Below, one piece after another: positions 1 through 7,098 of a stretch of 8,837 bases of DNA. Made by a program: the position numbers and the translations under genes. The notes beneath the pieces are model-generated. The model searched no databases. It worked only from the letters and a program-made list of their open reading frames with translations, and was not told the origin of the DNA. The DNA lies in assembly GCA_905235345.1 (NCBI GenBank), contig CAJOLO010000056.1:1-8837 (forward strand). The letters run 5' to 3'. The first letter of the stretch is position 1; each line of letters opens with the position of its first letter. This DNA comes from an uncultured Lachnospiraceae bacterium. GTDB lineage: Bacteria; Bacillota; Clostridia; Lachnospirales; Lachnospiraceae.

Positions 1-144
1 CGGTGTGGAAAAAATCTCCAAAAGCGTATCCGATTCAGCTCCCGGATCAAACACTATACACTCGTTAGTCGCATGATTTACGAGTATATAACAATTCACA
101 TCCATATGACCATATAATGTCTTATGTAATATCTCAATATCCAT
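1..144 (-). CDS. MBL-fold metallo-hydrolase, N-terminal fragment (cut by window edge)
   Basis: Reading the minus strand from an ATG at 144 gives 48 codons without a stop up to the window edge. The fragment begins MDIEILHKTLYGHMDVNCYI and ends in FDPGAESDTLLEIFSTP. The N-x-Y-I/L-V followed by a V-F-D-P-G-A strand-turn is the usual beginning of glyoxalase II-like metallo-beta-lactamase hydrolases. The zinc-binding HxHxDH motif would lie past the edge, so catalytic competence cannot be judged. A GGGAG Shine-Dalgarno sequence (155-159) lies 10 nt upstream of the ATG. The gene follows rel by 99 nt on the same strand, the position where clostridial genomes often carry a small MBL hydrolase, so it is probably co-transcribed. 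The substrate is unknown. Family assignment is fairly sure; function is not. Confidence 0.72.
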   Translation of the reverse strand, partial: MDIEILHKTLYGHMDVNCYILVNHATNECIVFDPGAESDTLLEIFSTP

Positions 145-243
145 CCTGTCTCATCTCCCATTCAGCTTATTGTCTATCTCCGGGTTTCGAAACTCCGTAA
201 GCGTTCCTGCTTAAGAATGTGCCTAAGCTTTGCCGGCATATAT

Positions 244-2511
244 TTATCCCACACTTCTTTCCACATCGATCACACCCGGAATCTGTCTTATCTTTGTAAT
301 TACCAGATTAAGCTGATCAACCTGTCTTATCTCAAATGTTACCACAATGGTAGCCTTCTCATTCCTTGGGCTGCTCTTACTGTTGATTGCCGTTACATTA
401 ATATTCGCCTCGGTAAATACCTTAGAAACATCAAACAACATTCCCTTTCTGTCAGCCACATATATCTTAATCTCAGTAGAATATACAGCTCCGGTGTTCT
501 CACCGGCATCTGCCTGCCATTCTGCTTCAATAAGACGTGTACGGTCAATCTCATTCATTCCCATTATATTAATGCAATCAGTACGATGTATCGAGATTCC
601 ACGACCTCTTGTAACATAACCTACAATCTCGTCTCCCGGAACCGGAGAACAGCATCTTGAAAAATGTACCGCCACATCATCTGTTCCTTTTACCCGGATT
701 CCTCCGTTAAATCCCCTGAACTTATGATGCTCATTGCCGTTATTGATCTGCTCTATCAGGTCATCCTCTGTAAGCTCCGCTTTATTATCAATATCACTTG
801 CCTCAATGAGCTTGTTGACAACCTGCCCTTCCTTCAGTGCACCATGTCCGATAGCTGCAAGAACCGAATCCCAATCCATAAAATTATACTTAGCCATAAC
901 CACTTGCTCATATTCCGGCTTTAAATAATCTGCATAGTTATATCCCTTACTCTTGCAATACTGGATAAGAAGCTCCTTGCCCTTCGTTATATTCTCTTCC
1001 TTGAACTCATGCTTGAACCATTGATTTATCTTACTTCTCGCCTGGGCAGACTTAACAATCGTCAGCCAGTCTCTGCTCGGTCCCTTGGAATTACCCGATG
1101 TGATTATCTCAACTCTGTCACCATTCTGCAGAGTATAGGTAACAGGCACAACTCGATTATTAACCCTGGCGCCAACCATCTTATTACCCACAGCCGAATG
1201 AATACTGTACGCAAAATCAATCGGCGTAGAACCTGCCGGAAGACTCTTGACATCTCCATCCGGCGTAAAGCAGTACACCTGCTCTGCAAAAAGATCCAGG
1301 TCCGTCTTTACACTGCTCATGAACTCCTTATTATCTTCATTCTCCTGCTGTAGCTCTAATATCTGTCGAAGCCATATAAGCTTCTCCTCTTCCTTATCCT
1401 TGCTGGTTCCGGACAGATTCTCCTTGTATTTCCAATGTGCTGCAATACCGTATTCAGCCGTCTTATGCATATCATAAGTTCTTATCTGAATCTCGAACGG
1501 CTGACCGCTCTTGGAAATCAGCGTGGTATGAAGCGACTGGTACATATTGGCCTTCGGCATGGCAATATAATCCTTAAATCGCCCCGGAATAGGTTTATAT
1601 TTCTCATGAATGATTCCAAGTGCTCCGTAGCAATCTCTCACACTGTCAACTATAATACGGACTGCAAATATGTCATAAATCTGATCAAGCGTCTTGTTCT
1701 GAGTCTTCATCTTCTTATATATACTGAAAAAATGTTTTACACGTCCGTTGATCTCAGCCTTAATCCCTGCCTCTTCTATACATTCCCTGACCTCTTCAAC
1801 AATATTGTCAATAAATGATTCTCTCTCCGTCAGACACTCATCAATCTCTGTTTTAAGTTCCTTGAACTTCTCAGGTTCGAGATATTGAAGAGACAGATCA
1901 TCCAACTCCACCTTAATCTTACTGATACCAAGCCGATGAGCAATCGGAGAATATATATCCATCGTCTCTCTTGCCTTCTCTATCTGCTTAGCAGGACTCT
2001 GATACTGTAGTGTTCTTAAATTGTGCAGTCTGTCCGCAAGCTTTATAAGTATAACTCTTATATCCTTTGCCATTGCAAGAAACATCTTACGAAGATTCTC
2101 AGCCTGCAGTTCAAGCTTGTCCTGTGAAAAGTTAAGTCTTGTAAGTTTCGTAACGCCATCCACAAGAAGAAGTATCTCAGGAGAAAATTCTCTCTCAATC
2201 TCCTCGTCTGTCATTATAGTATCCTCAATTACATCATGAAGAATACCTGCAACTATCGTCTCCTTGTCAAGCTCTAACTCCGCTAAAATGATAGCAACAC
2301 AAAGTGGGTGCATGATGTATGGCTCACCGGATTTACGGAATTGCCCCTCATGTGCTTTGTCAGCAATATGATATGCTTTCTCAATCATGGTGATATCAGT
2401 ATTCGGATGATACTTTAACACCTCATCTATAAGAGTCTTGTAAAGCTCCTCTGGTGGTGTAAAATCCTTCGGTGTAGAAAGTTCTTTATCCAAATTCACA
2501 AATCCTGCCAT
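244..2511 (-). CDS. rel: Bifunctional (p)ppGpp synthetase/hydrolase, Rel (RelA/SpoT family)
   Basis: Makes (p)ppGpp from ATP and GTP/GDP during amino-acid starvation and hydrolyses it when conditions improve; a cytoplasmic, ribosome-associated protein. It is 755 residues from the chosen ATG, the normal long-Rel length. Domains in order: HD hydrolase about 45-195 with the HD pair at 92-93 in HDVIED and ADRLHNLRT at 159-167; synthetase about 240-365 with RFKD at 311-314, the RxKD form typical of bifunctional Rel rather than synthetase-only RelA; TGS about 411-471; helical region; conserved-cysteine (zinc-finger-like) region with C620, C621 and C646; ACT about 677-752. Both catalytic halves look intact. 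An in-frame TTG lies 18 nt further upstream (2529), but the ATG at 2511 is preferred because a near-perfect Shine-Dalgarno sequence lies just before it, inside the would-be TTG extension. It has its own predicted promoter and is followed by an MBL hydrolase gene. Confidence 0.96.
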   Translation of the reverse strand: MAGFVNLDKELSTPKDFTPPEELYKTLIDEVLKYHPNTDITMIEKAYHIADKAHEGQFRKSGEPYIMHPLCVAIILAELELDKETIVAGILHDVIEDTIMTDEEIEREFSPEILLLVDGVTKLTRLNFSQDKLELQAENLRKMFLAMAKDIRVILIKLADRLHNLRTLQYQSPAKQIEKARETMDIYSPIAHRLGISKIKVELDDLSLQYLEPEKFKELKTEIDECLTERESFIDNIVEEVRECIEEAGIKAEINGRVKHFFSIYKKMKTQNKTLDQIYDIFAVRIIVDSVRDCYGALGIIHEKYKPIPGRFKDYIAMPKANMYQSLHTTLISKSGQPFEIQIRTYDMHKTAEYGIAAHWKYKENLSGTSKDKEEEKLIWLRQILELQQENEDNKEFMSSVKTDLDLFAEQVYCFTPDGDVKSLPAGSTPIDFAYSIHSAVGNKMVGARVNNRVVPVTYTLQNGDRVEIITSGNSKGPSRDWLTIVKSAQARSKINQWFKHEFKEENITKGKELLIQYCKSKGYNYADYLKPEYEQVVMAKYNFMDWDSVLAAIGHGALKEGQVVNKLIEASDIDNKAELTEDDLIEQINNGNEHHKFRGFNGGIRVKGTDDVAVHFSRCCSPVPGDEIVGYVTRGRGISIHRTDCINIMGMNEIDRTRLIEAEWQADAGENTGAVYSTEIKIYVADRKGMLFDVSKVFTEANINVTAINSKSSPRNEKATIVVTFEIRQVDQLNLVITKIRQIPGVIDVERSVG

Positions 2512-2515
2512 ACTT

Positions 2516-2525
2516 TCACCTTCTT
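2516..2525 (-). promoter_or_regulatory. Ribosome binding site that fixes the rel start
   Basis: The minus strand reads AAGAAGGTGA here, 9 of 10 matches to the anti-16S complement AAGGAGGTGA, ending 4 nt before the ATG at 2511. This decides the rel start in favour of that ATG over the upstream TTG at 2529, which has no comparable site. Confidence 0.8.
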
Positions 2526-2630
2526 TCAATAAAACTTTTCATTCCCTTTAAATTCAATATAATGAAACACTAAGTCTTGCTGTAAGTATTTCATTGTCGC
2601 AATAAAGACTTGCAACTTGTTATGTTTTAC

Positions 2631-2659
2631 ATTATATCCCATAATTCTCTTCTTGTAAC
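2631..2659 (-). promoter_or_regulatory. Predicted sigma-A-type promoter for rel
   Basis: On the minus strand a perfect -10 box TATAAT (2636-2631) is preceded by exactly 17 nt and then GTTACA (2659-2654), a 4/6 match to TTGACA. The expected start of transcription is near 2624, giving a leader of about 110 nt before the rel ATG. The surrounding recJ-rel gap is strongly AT-rich and has no ORF of note. Within the leader, AAGTCTT and AAGACTT form a 7-bp inverted repeat, with a small ATTG-CGA-CAAT dyad between them, so the leader may fold. Box match and spacing are seen directly; activity is inferred. Confidence 0.55.
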
Positions 2660-2750
2660 GAAAAAAATGAAATATCTTTTAAATTTTGTAATATATCTAC
2701 ACAAAATCTTTTTCATTTTGACTAATTATATAAACAATGCTATATACAGC

Positions 2751-4553
2751 CTACAGAACTTCTCTGACTACTGCCATGGAATACTCTGATATCTTATACT
2801 GTATTGTCCTTATACCATTGAACTCGTTAATTTCCGGATAATATACTACATTGAGCACCACATTATTCAGCCACCCCTGCAGCATCTTATCGTATTCCTC
2901 CTGTCCGAACCAGCTTATAATATCTCCGGTAAATTGCGGAGCATTGAAATATATGCCCTCACCTGTAAAACCATCCGGCGTTTCAAGTGTAAGCTTAACC
3001 ACATTCTGCTCCTTGCCAAGTATCTTGGCGGAAAGTACACTGAGATTTTTCTGTGCAAAGACAGGTTTGGGATTTCCCTGACCAAAGGGAGCAAGTCCTT
3101 CAATCTGGCTTATAAGCTCCTCTGTTACATATGATATTGGCATTGCGATATCTATCTTAACCTTAACTGCAAGATCATCCTCGGTCAAAACACAGACCTC
3201 ATTAATCTTTCTTCTGAAATCACTAAGATTCTCTCTCTTCATAGACAATCCGGCCGCACCTGAATGTCCGCCGAATTTTATTAACAATTCTTCACATTCT
3301 TTCAGTCCGTCATACATGTGATATTCTTCTGTTGACCGTCCTGAACCTTTAAGTACATCAGGATCTTCACTGTCTGTAAGAATTATTGTCGGCCGGTTAT
3401 ATCGTTCTCTGATTCTTCCTGCAATAATACCTGCCAGACTTTCATGACATTCCGGAAGATATATCACATATACCTTATCATCTTCTATGTCACCAACTAT
3501 TGCTTCTGCCTGCATAACCCCTTTAAGTGTAAGCTCTTTACGTTCATCATTGATATCTTTAAGATTCTTGGCTTTTATCCAGGCTGTCTCTCCATTATCC
3601 GCAGTGAATAACTCCATAGCATGCTCTGCACTGTCAAGTCTTCCCGCTGCATTGATACATGGTCCGATACGATATCCCACATGACCTGAATTAATTACAG
3701 AATCGGATAATTCATTGACTCTTATAAGCGCCCTCAGACCTTCATTTTCCGAGTGTCTGAGTCTTTGCAGTCCTTTGACAACAAAAAGTCTGTTTTCTCC
3801 CGTAAGCGGAACCACATCACATATGGTTGCAACCGATACAAAATCAAGAAACGGAAGCATCTCTTCAGAAGGAATCTCCCTCCTGTCATACAAACACTCC
3901 ACAAATTTATAAGCAACACCTGCACCACAAAGTTCCTTATACGGATATTTGCAGGTTTCTTTCTTAGGATTGAGTATTGCATCTGCGGGAGGAAGTATAT
4001 ATTGCTTCTCACCATTCTCAACTCTGTACGGAATATGATGATGATCAGTAACAACAACCGAAAGTCCGGCATCCTTAGCCTTCTTAACAGCATCATATGC
4101 AGCAATTCCGTTATCACAGGTTATAATCGTGGATATCCCATCATCTATAGCATCATCTATCATTTCTTCATTAATACCATAACCGTCCTTTACCCTATGC
4201 GGAATAACATAATCCACTTCCGCACCGATTCTTTTAAGTCCTGTATAGAGAATATAATTAGACATTACTCCGTCAACATCATAATCGGAGATAATACGCA
4301 TCCTCTGACCTTCTTCTATTCCATGCATGACAACTCTTACAGCCTGATTCATATCCTCTATCTGATATGGATCATTAAACTTCCCGTTATCGGGGTGAAG
4401 AAAATCCTCAAAATCTTCCTCTGCAATATCACGGTTAACAAGCAGTCTCGCTACCACAGGATCAATATGAAATTTTTCAGCCAAGGCAAAGAAATCTGCC
4501 TTTTTTGCCATTATCATCCATTTTTTATCCGGCATCAATAATCTTTTCTCCAT
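2751..4553 (-). CDS. recJ: Single-stranded-DNA-specific 5'-3' exonuclease RecJ
   Basis: Degrades single-stranded DNA 5' to 3' in recombinational repair and mismatch/base-excision repair; cytoplasmic, Mn/Mg-dependent DHH-family phosphoesterase. 600 residues, in the usual range. DHH domain: DYDVDG at 90-95, CDNG at 146-149, DHHHIP at 170-175, ICDVVPL at 244-250. It continues with GPCINAAGRLDSA at 297-309, then a DHHA1 domain with ECHESLAGIIAGR near 368-380, GSGRS at 403-407 and GGHSGAAGLSM at 428-438, then an OB-type region with APFGQGNP at 488-495. The metal-binding Asp/His residues are present. Variants such as DYDVDG (commonly DYDADG) and GPC (commonly GPR) are, as I recall, usual in clostridial RecJ. 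The ATG at 4553 has a poor ribosome binding site; residue 7 (ATG at 4535) is an alternative, with GGAG 12 nt upstream. It follows secDF by 76 nt with a hairpin between them. Confidence 0.94.
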   Translation of the reverse strand: MEKRLLMPDKKWMIMAKKADFFALAEKFHIDPVVARLLVNRDIAEEDFEDFLHPDNGKFNDPYQIEDMNQAVRVVMHGIEEGQRMRIISDYDVDGVMSNYILYTGLKRIGAEVDYVIPHRVKDGYGINEEMIDDAIDDGISTIITCDNGIAAYDAVKKAKDAGLSVVVTDHHHIPYRVENGEKQYILPPADAILNPKKETCKYPYKELCGAGVAYKFVECLYDRREIPSEEMLPFLDFVSVATICDVVPLTGENRLFVVKGLQRLRHSENEGLRALIRVNELSDSVINSGHVGYRIGPCINAAGRLDSAEHAMELFTADNGETAWIKAKNLKDINDERKELTLKGVMQAEAIVGDIEDDKVYVIYLPECHESLAGIIAGRIRERYNRPTIILTDSEDPDVLKGSGRSTEEYHMYDGLKECEELLIKFGGHSGAAGLSMKRENLSDFRRKINEVCVLTEDDLAVKVKIDIAMPISYVTEELISQIEGLAPFGQGNPKPVFAQKNLSVLSAKILGKEQNVVKLTLETPDGFTGEGIYFNAPQFTGDIISWFGQEEYDKMLQGWLNNVVLNVVYYPEINEFNGIRTIQYKISEYSMAVVREVL

Positions 4554-4580
4554 TCTTAATTAACAAGTTACTTAAACATT

Positions 4581-4606
4581 AGGGGCATGGTATAAGCCAT
4601 GCCCCC
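4581..4606 (-). terminator. Hairpin after secDF, probable terminator or attenuator before recJ
   Basis: GGGGCATGG and CCATGCCCC form a perfect 9-bp stem around a 6-nt loop, with one further G-T pair at the base. It lies 24 nt past the secDF stop and 28 nt before the recJ ATG. On the transcribed strand it is followed by TAATGTTTAAGT, which is T-rich but not a clean T tract. It may therefore terminate only part of the transcripts, act as a 3' end stabiliser for secDF mRNA, or mark a processing site. The stem is certain; the function is inferred. Confidence 0.55.
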
Positions 4607-4629
4607 ATGTATCATAATTTAATTACGTA

Positions 4630-6888
4630 TTATTTTTTACCCTTATTATCTGATTGTTTATTTCCTGATTTTTTCCCTTTAGAATTACTCTTGGTATTAC
4701 TTCCGGTATTCTTCTCATTCTTACCGTTACCGGTCTTAAACATATACCACAGTGGTCCGGTAATACATATTGAAGAATATGCACCGCAGATAAGACCACA
4801 CATAAGTGTCAGTGCAAAGTCCTTAATAGAAGTAACACCCATCAGATAAAGCATGAATATCATGACAAATGTTGTAAGGGTTGTATATATACTTCGTGTC
4901 AACGTCTGGGAAATCGAAGTATTAACGATGTTCTCATAAGTCTCACCCTTGCTGTTCATACTGACAAGATTCTCACGTATACGGTCAAAGATGATAATCG
5001 TTGCATTGATTGAGTAACCGACAATTGTCAGCATACATGCAATAAATGTATTACCAACCGAAAGTCTTCCGATTGAATAAACCGCAAATACTACAAGTAC
5101 ATCATGCAGCAGTGCAAGTACAGCAGCTGCACCGAACTTAACATCGCTGAATCGGAACGCGATATAGATAAGCATCAATATTGTTGCTATCACAACGGAT
5201 ACAATAGCATTTCTCTGCATCTCTCCACTAATGGTAGAACTGATATTCTCAACATTGAATTCTTTAACCTTGAACTGATCCTCTAATGCAGTCTCAACCG
5301 CATCACGCTGTTCAACCGAAAGTTCAGGAGACTTGAACACAATCTCATTGCTGTCCTGTACATTCTGTACCTGAACATCAGCATCCGAGATTCCGGCCGC
5401 CTCACATATGACAGGAAGAATCTCACCCTCTGCCTTATCAAGATCATAATGCTCCTCGAAATCAACCGTCAAAGATGTACCGCCTGTGAATTCAAGGCTG
5501 TAATTAAGTGTAGATCCTGTCTTGCTTTTGAATACAGGAAGTGCGATAAGTCCGGTCAGAATAACAACAATGGAAATAATATAAGCAACCTTTGAGAACT
5601 TAACGAATCCGCTAACCTTAGGTTCTTTCTTGGAACCATATAATTTCGGATTAGTAGCACCAAGTGAATATACTGCCTTTAACAGATTCTTTGTAACAAC
5701 AAGTGATGTAAACATCGAAAGTACAATACCGATTCCAAGTGTAAGAGCAAAGCCCTTAATTGAACCGATACCCATGATATAAAGAACAACTGCTGCAATA
5801 AGAGTCGTAATATTACTGTCTATGATTGCAGATGCTGCTTTGTCAAATCCGGCATCTATAGCAGCTTTTACTGTTGCACCCGCTCCGAGTTCCTCTTTAA
5901 TACGTGTGAATATAATTACGTTGGCATCCACAGCCATACCAATCGTAAGAACAATACCGGCAAGACCGGGGAGAGTAAGACTGGCGTTAAATCCGTTAAG
6001 GCATAACAGCATTAATACCACATAAGCAGCGAGCGCTAATACTGAAATGACACCCGGCAACAGATATAGTGCAATCATTATAATTGCCACAAGGCACATA
6101 CCAATAGCACCCGCCTTAAGTGTTGTTGCAAGTGCATCCTGTCCGAGTGTAGCTCCTACTTCATTGGAACGCAGTTCCTGTAAGCTAAGAGGAAGAGCAC
6201 CTATACGAATTGTCTCGGCAAGCATATTGGCTTCCTCATCATCTGCCATACCATTAATCACAGCACTTCCACCTGTAATAGCTGTCTGAACTGTAGGAGC
6301 CGAAGCAACCTCTCCGTCATATATAATGTAAATACGTTTTCCGACATTGGCTGTTGTAGCATCCGCAAACTTCCTGGTACCCTCATCAGTAAATGCAAGC
6401 TGAACCACATATTCCTGAACAGCACCCGAATTATCGATAGCTGCCGATGCATTCTTTACATCAGAACCGGTAAGAACTGTCTCATATTCCTCTCCGGCCG
6501 CAAACTTAGCATAGTTATCTTCATCCATAAACTCCAGGGCACCCGGTTTACCAAGATCCTGTAAAATCTTATTGGCATCACTGACACCGGGAATCTCAAT
6601 ACCAAAACGATCTGAACCTTCCTGATATACACTACTGTCTGTAGAGTATACATCCGCACGTTGCTGAAGACGTGTCTTGGTATCACTAATCTCCTGAGCT
6701 GTAGGATTATCATCAGTAATCTGATAGGTAATACTTACACCGCCTGCCAAATCCAGACCCAGTATAATGTTCGATGCTTTTCCGATATGATGCTTTCCAA
6801 GGCCTTGTACCGTAGTATAGGTTCCAAGAGCCAGTGCCAATATAAACACTACTATGGTAAGCACACTGTTTCTCTTTGTCTTTCTCAT
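4630..6888 (-). CDS. secDF: Protein translocase subunits SecD and SecF fused (SecDF)
   Basis: Membrane protein that uses the proton gradient to help pull Sec-exported proteins across the membrane after SecA/SecYEG. SecD and SecF are one polypeptide, as in Bacillus subtilis. 752 residues from the chosen ATG. SecD half: TM1 about 8-24, GLDLAGG at 44-50, external P1 domain about 55-250, then a membrane bundle about 256-405 with AVDANVIIFTRIKEE at 319-333. SecF half: TM about 434-453, LEFTGG at 465-470, external domain about 470-550, final bundle about 558-716 with LLHDV at 593-597 and GYSINATIIIFDRIREN at 624-640. The conserved membrane Asp residues of both halves (D321, D635) are present. The last 33 residues form a Lys/Asn/Gly/Ser-rich cytoplasmic tail. 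An in-frame GTG at 6927 would add 13 residues, but it lacks a ribosome binding site and lies within a repeat copy, so ATG 6888 is preferred. Confidence 0.95.
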   Translation of the reverse strand: MRKTKRNSVLTIVVFILALALGTYTTVQGLGKHHIGKASNIILGLDLAGGVSITYQITDDNPTAQEISDTKTRLQQRADVYSTDSSVYQEGSDRFGIEIPGVSDANKILQDLGKPGALEFMDEDNYAKFAAGEEYETVLTGSDVKNASAAIDNSGAVQEYVVQLAFTDEGTRKFADATTANVGKRIYIIYDGEVASAPTVQTAITGGSAVINGMADDEEANMLAETIRIGALPLSLQELRSNEVGATLGQDALATTLKAGAIGMCLVAIIMIALYLLPGVISVLALAAYVVLMLLCLNGFNASLTLPGLAGIVLTIGMAVDANVIIFTRIKEELGAGATVKAAIDAGFDKAASAIIDSNITTLIAAVVLYIMGIGSIKGFALTLGIGIVLSMFTSLVVTKNLLKAVYSLGATNPKLYGSKKEPKVSGFVKFSKVAYIISIVVILTGLIALPVFKSKTGSTLNYSLEFTGGTSLTVDFEEHYDLDKAEGEILPVICEAAGISDADVQVQNVQDSNEIVFKSPELSVEQRDAVETALEDQFKVKEFNVENISSTISGEMQRNAIVSVVIATILMLIYIAFRFSDVKFGAAAVLALLHDVLVVFAVYSIGRLSVGNTFIACMLTIVGYSINATIIIFDRIRENLVSMNSKGETYENIVNTSISQTLTRSIYTTLTTFVMIFMLYLMGVTSIKDFALTLMCGLICGAYSSICITGPLWYMFKTGNGKNEKNTGSNTKSNSKGKKSGNKQSDNKGKK

Positions 6889-6900
6889 TTCCCTTTTACT

Positions 6901-6906
6901 CTCCTT
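6901..6906 (-). promoter_or_regulatory. Ribosome binding site of secDF, carried by a repeat copy
   Basis: The minus strand reads AAGGAG, ending 12 nt before the ATG at 6888. A second purine run AAAAGGG (6897-6891) ends only 2 nt before the ATG. The AAGGAG is formed at the end of the last 40-bp repeat core, where the other cores read TGGCA or TAGCA instead. The spacing is on the long side, so the start is likely but not certain. Confidence 0.5.
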
Positions 6907-7098
6907 ATTATAGTACCGCAGTTTCACCTTGATTCGATGCTGCCATATTATTATACCGCATCATCACATTGTTTTGACACTGCTATGTTATCGTAACGTA
7001 ACTTCGTCTCTTCATGATGTTGCTATATTATTACAACGCTGTTTTTCTGCGTTAATACAATTATATTATCGTACCACAACTCATATATGATTCAATGT
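6901..7098 (-). repeat. Five degenerate copies of a 38-40 bp tandem repeat filling the scfB-secDF gap
   Basis: On the minus strand, similar 20-nt cores start every 38-40 bp. Plus-strand ranges are 7059-7078 (TGTGGTACGATAATATAATT), 7021-7040 (AGCGTTGTAATAATATAGCA), 6981-7000 (TACGTTACGATAACATAGCA), 6941-6960 (TGCGGTATAATAATATGGCA) and 6901-6920 (TGCGGTACTATAATAAGGAG). The compared pairs share 13 to 16 of 20 positions. The first and last copies also share CATYGAATCA in the other half of the unit, so the whole unit, not only the core, was duplicated. The array begins at the scfB stop codon and ends in the secDF ribosome binding site. It has no open frame of note. Two copies contain a perfect TATAAT, and the 7021-7058 copy holds an AACGC/GCGTT stem. 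No function is known to me. Confidence 0.7.

Noticed and set aside
179..198. GTTTCGAAAC dyad between rel and the MBL gene as a rel terminator
   Set aside because: The stem is short with a mismatch next to it and no T tract follows on the transcribed strand.
217..660. 147-codon plus-strand open frame over the end of rel
   Set aside because: Antisense to the conserved ACT and cysteine regions of rel; composition looks like a shadow frame.
2512..2529. rel start at the TTG at 2529
   Set aside because: The near-perfect ribosome binding site at 2516-2525 lies inside this extension and points to the ATG at 2511.
2683..2720. CAAAAT/ATTTTG and AAAATGAAA/TTTCATTTT inverted repeats after recJ as a terminator
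   Set aside because: The arms are almost entirely A-T and weak; such pairs are expected by chance in this AT-rich gap.
3753..4541. 262-codon open frame on the plus strand, antisense to recJ
   Set aside because: It is rich in Ile, Tyr, Asn, His and Arg with no recognisable domain, lies wholly inside a well-conserved recJ on the other strand, and has no sensible ribosome binding site.
6889..6927. 13-residue N-terminal extension of SecDF from a GTG at 6927
   Set aside because: No ribosome binding site precedes the GTG, the codons come from the repeat copy, and the ATG at 6888 gives a normal Lys/Arg-rich start before TM1.
6973..6978. Perfect TTGACA on the plus strand in the repeat array
   Set aside because: No -10 box lies at 16-18 nt on that strand and no plus-strand gene follows.
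6901..7098. CRISPR array as the explanation of the 40-bp periodic repeats
   Set aside because: The repeats are contiguous and degenerate, the intervening halves are partly similar to each other rather than unique spacers, and there are no cas genes.
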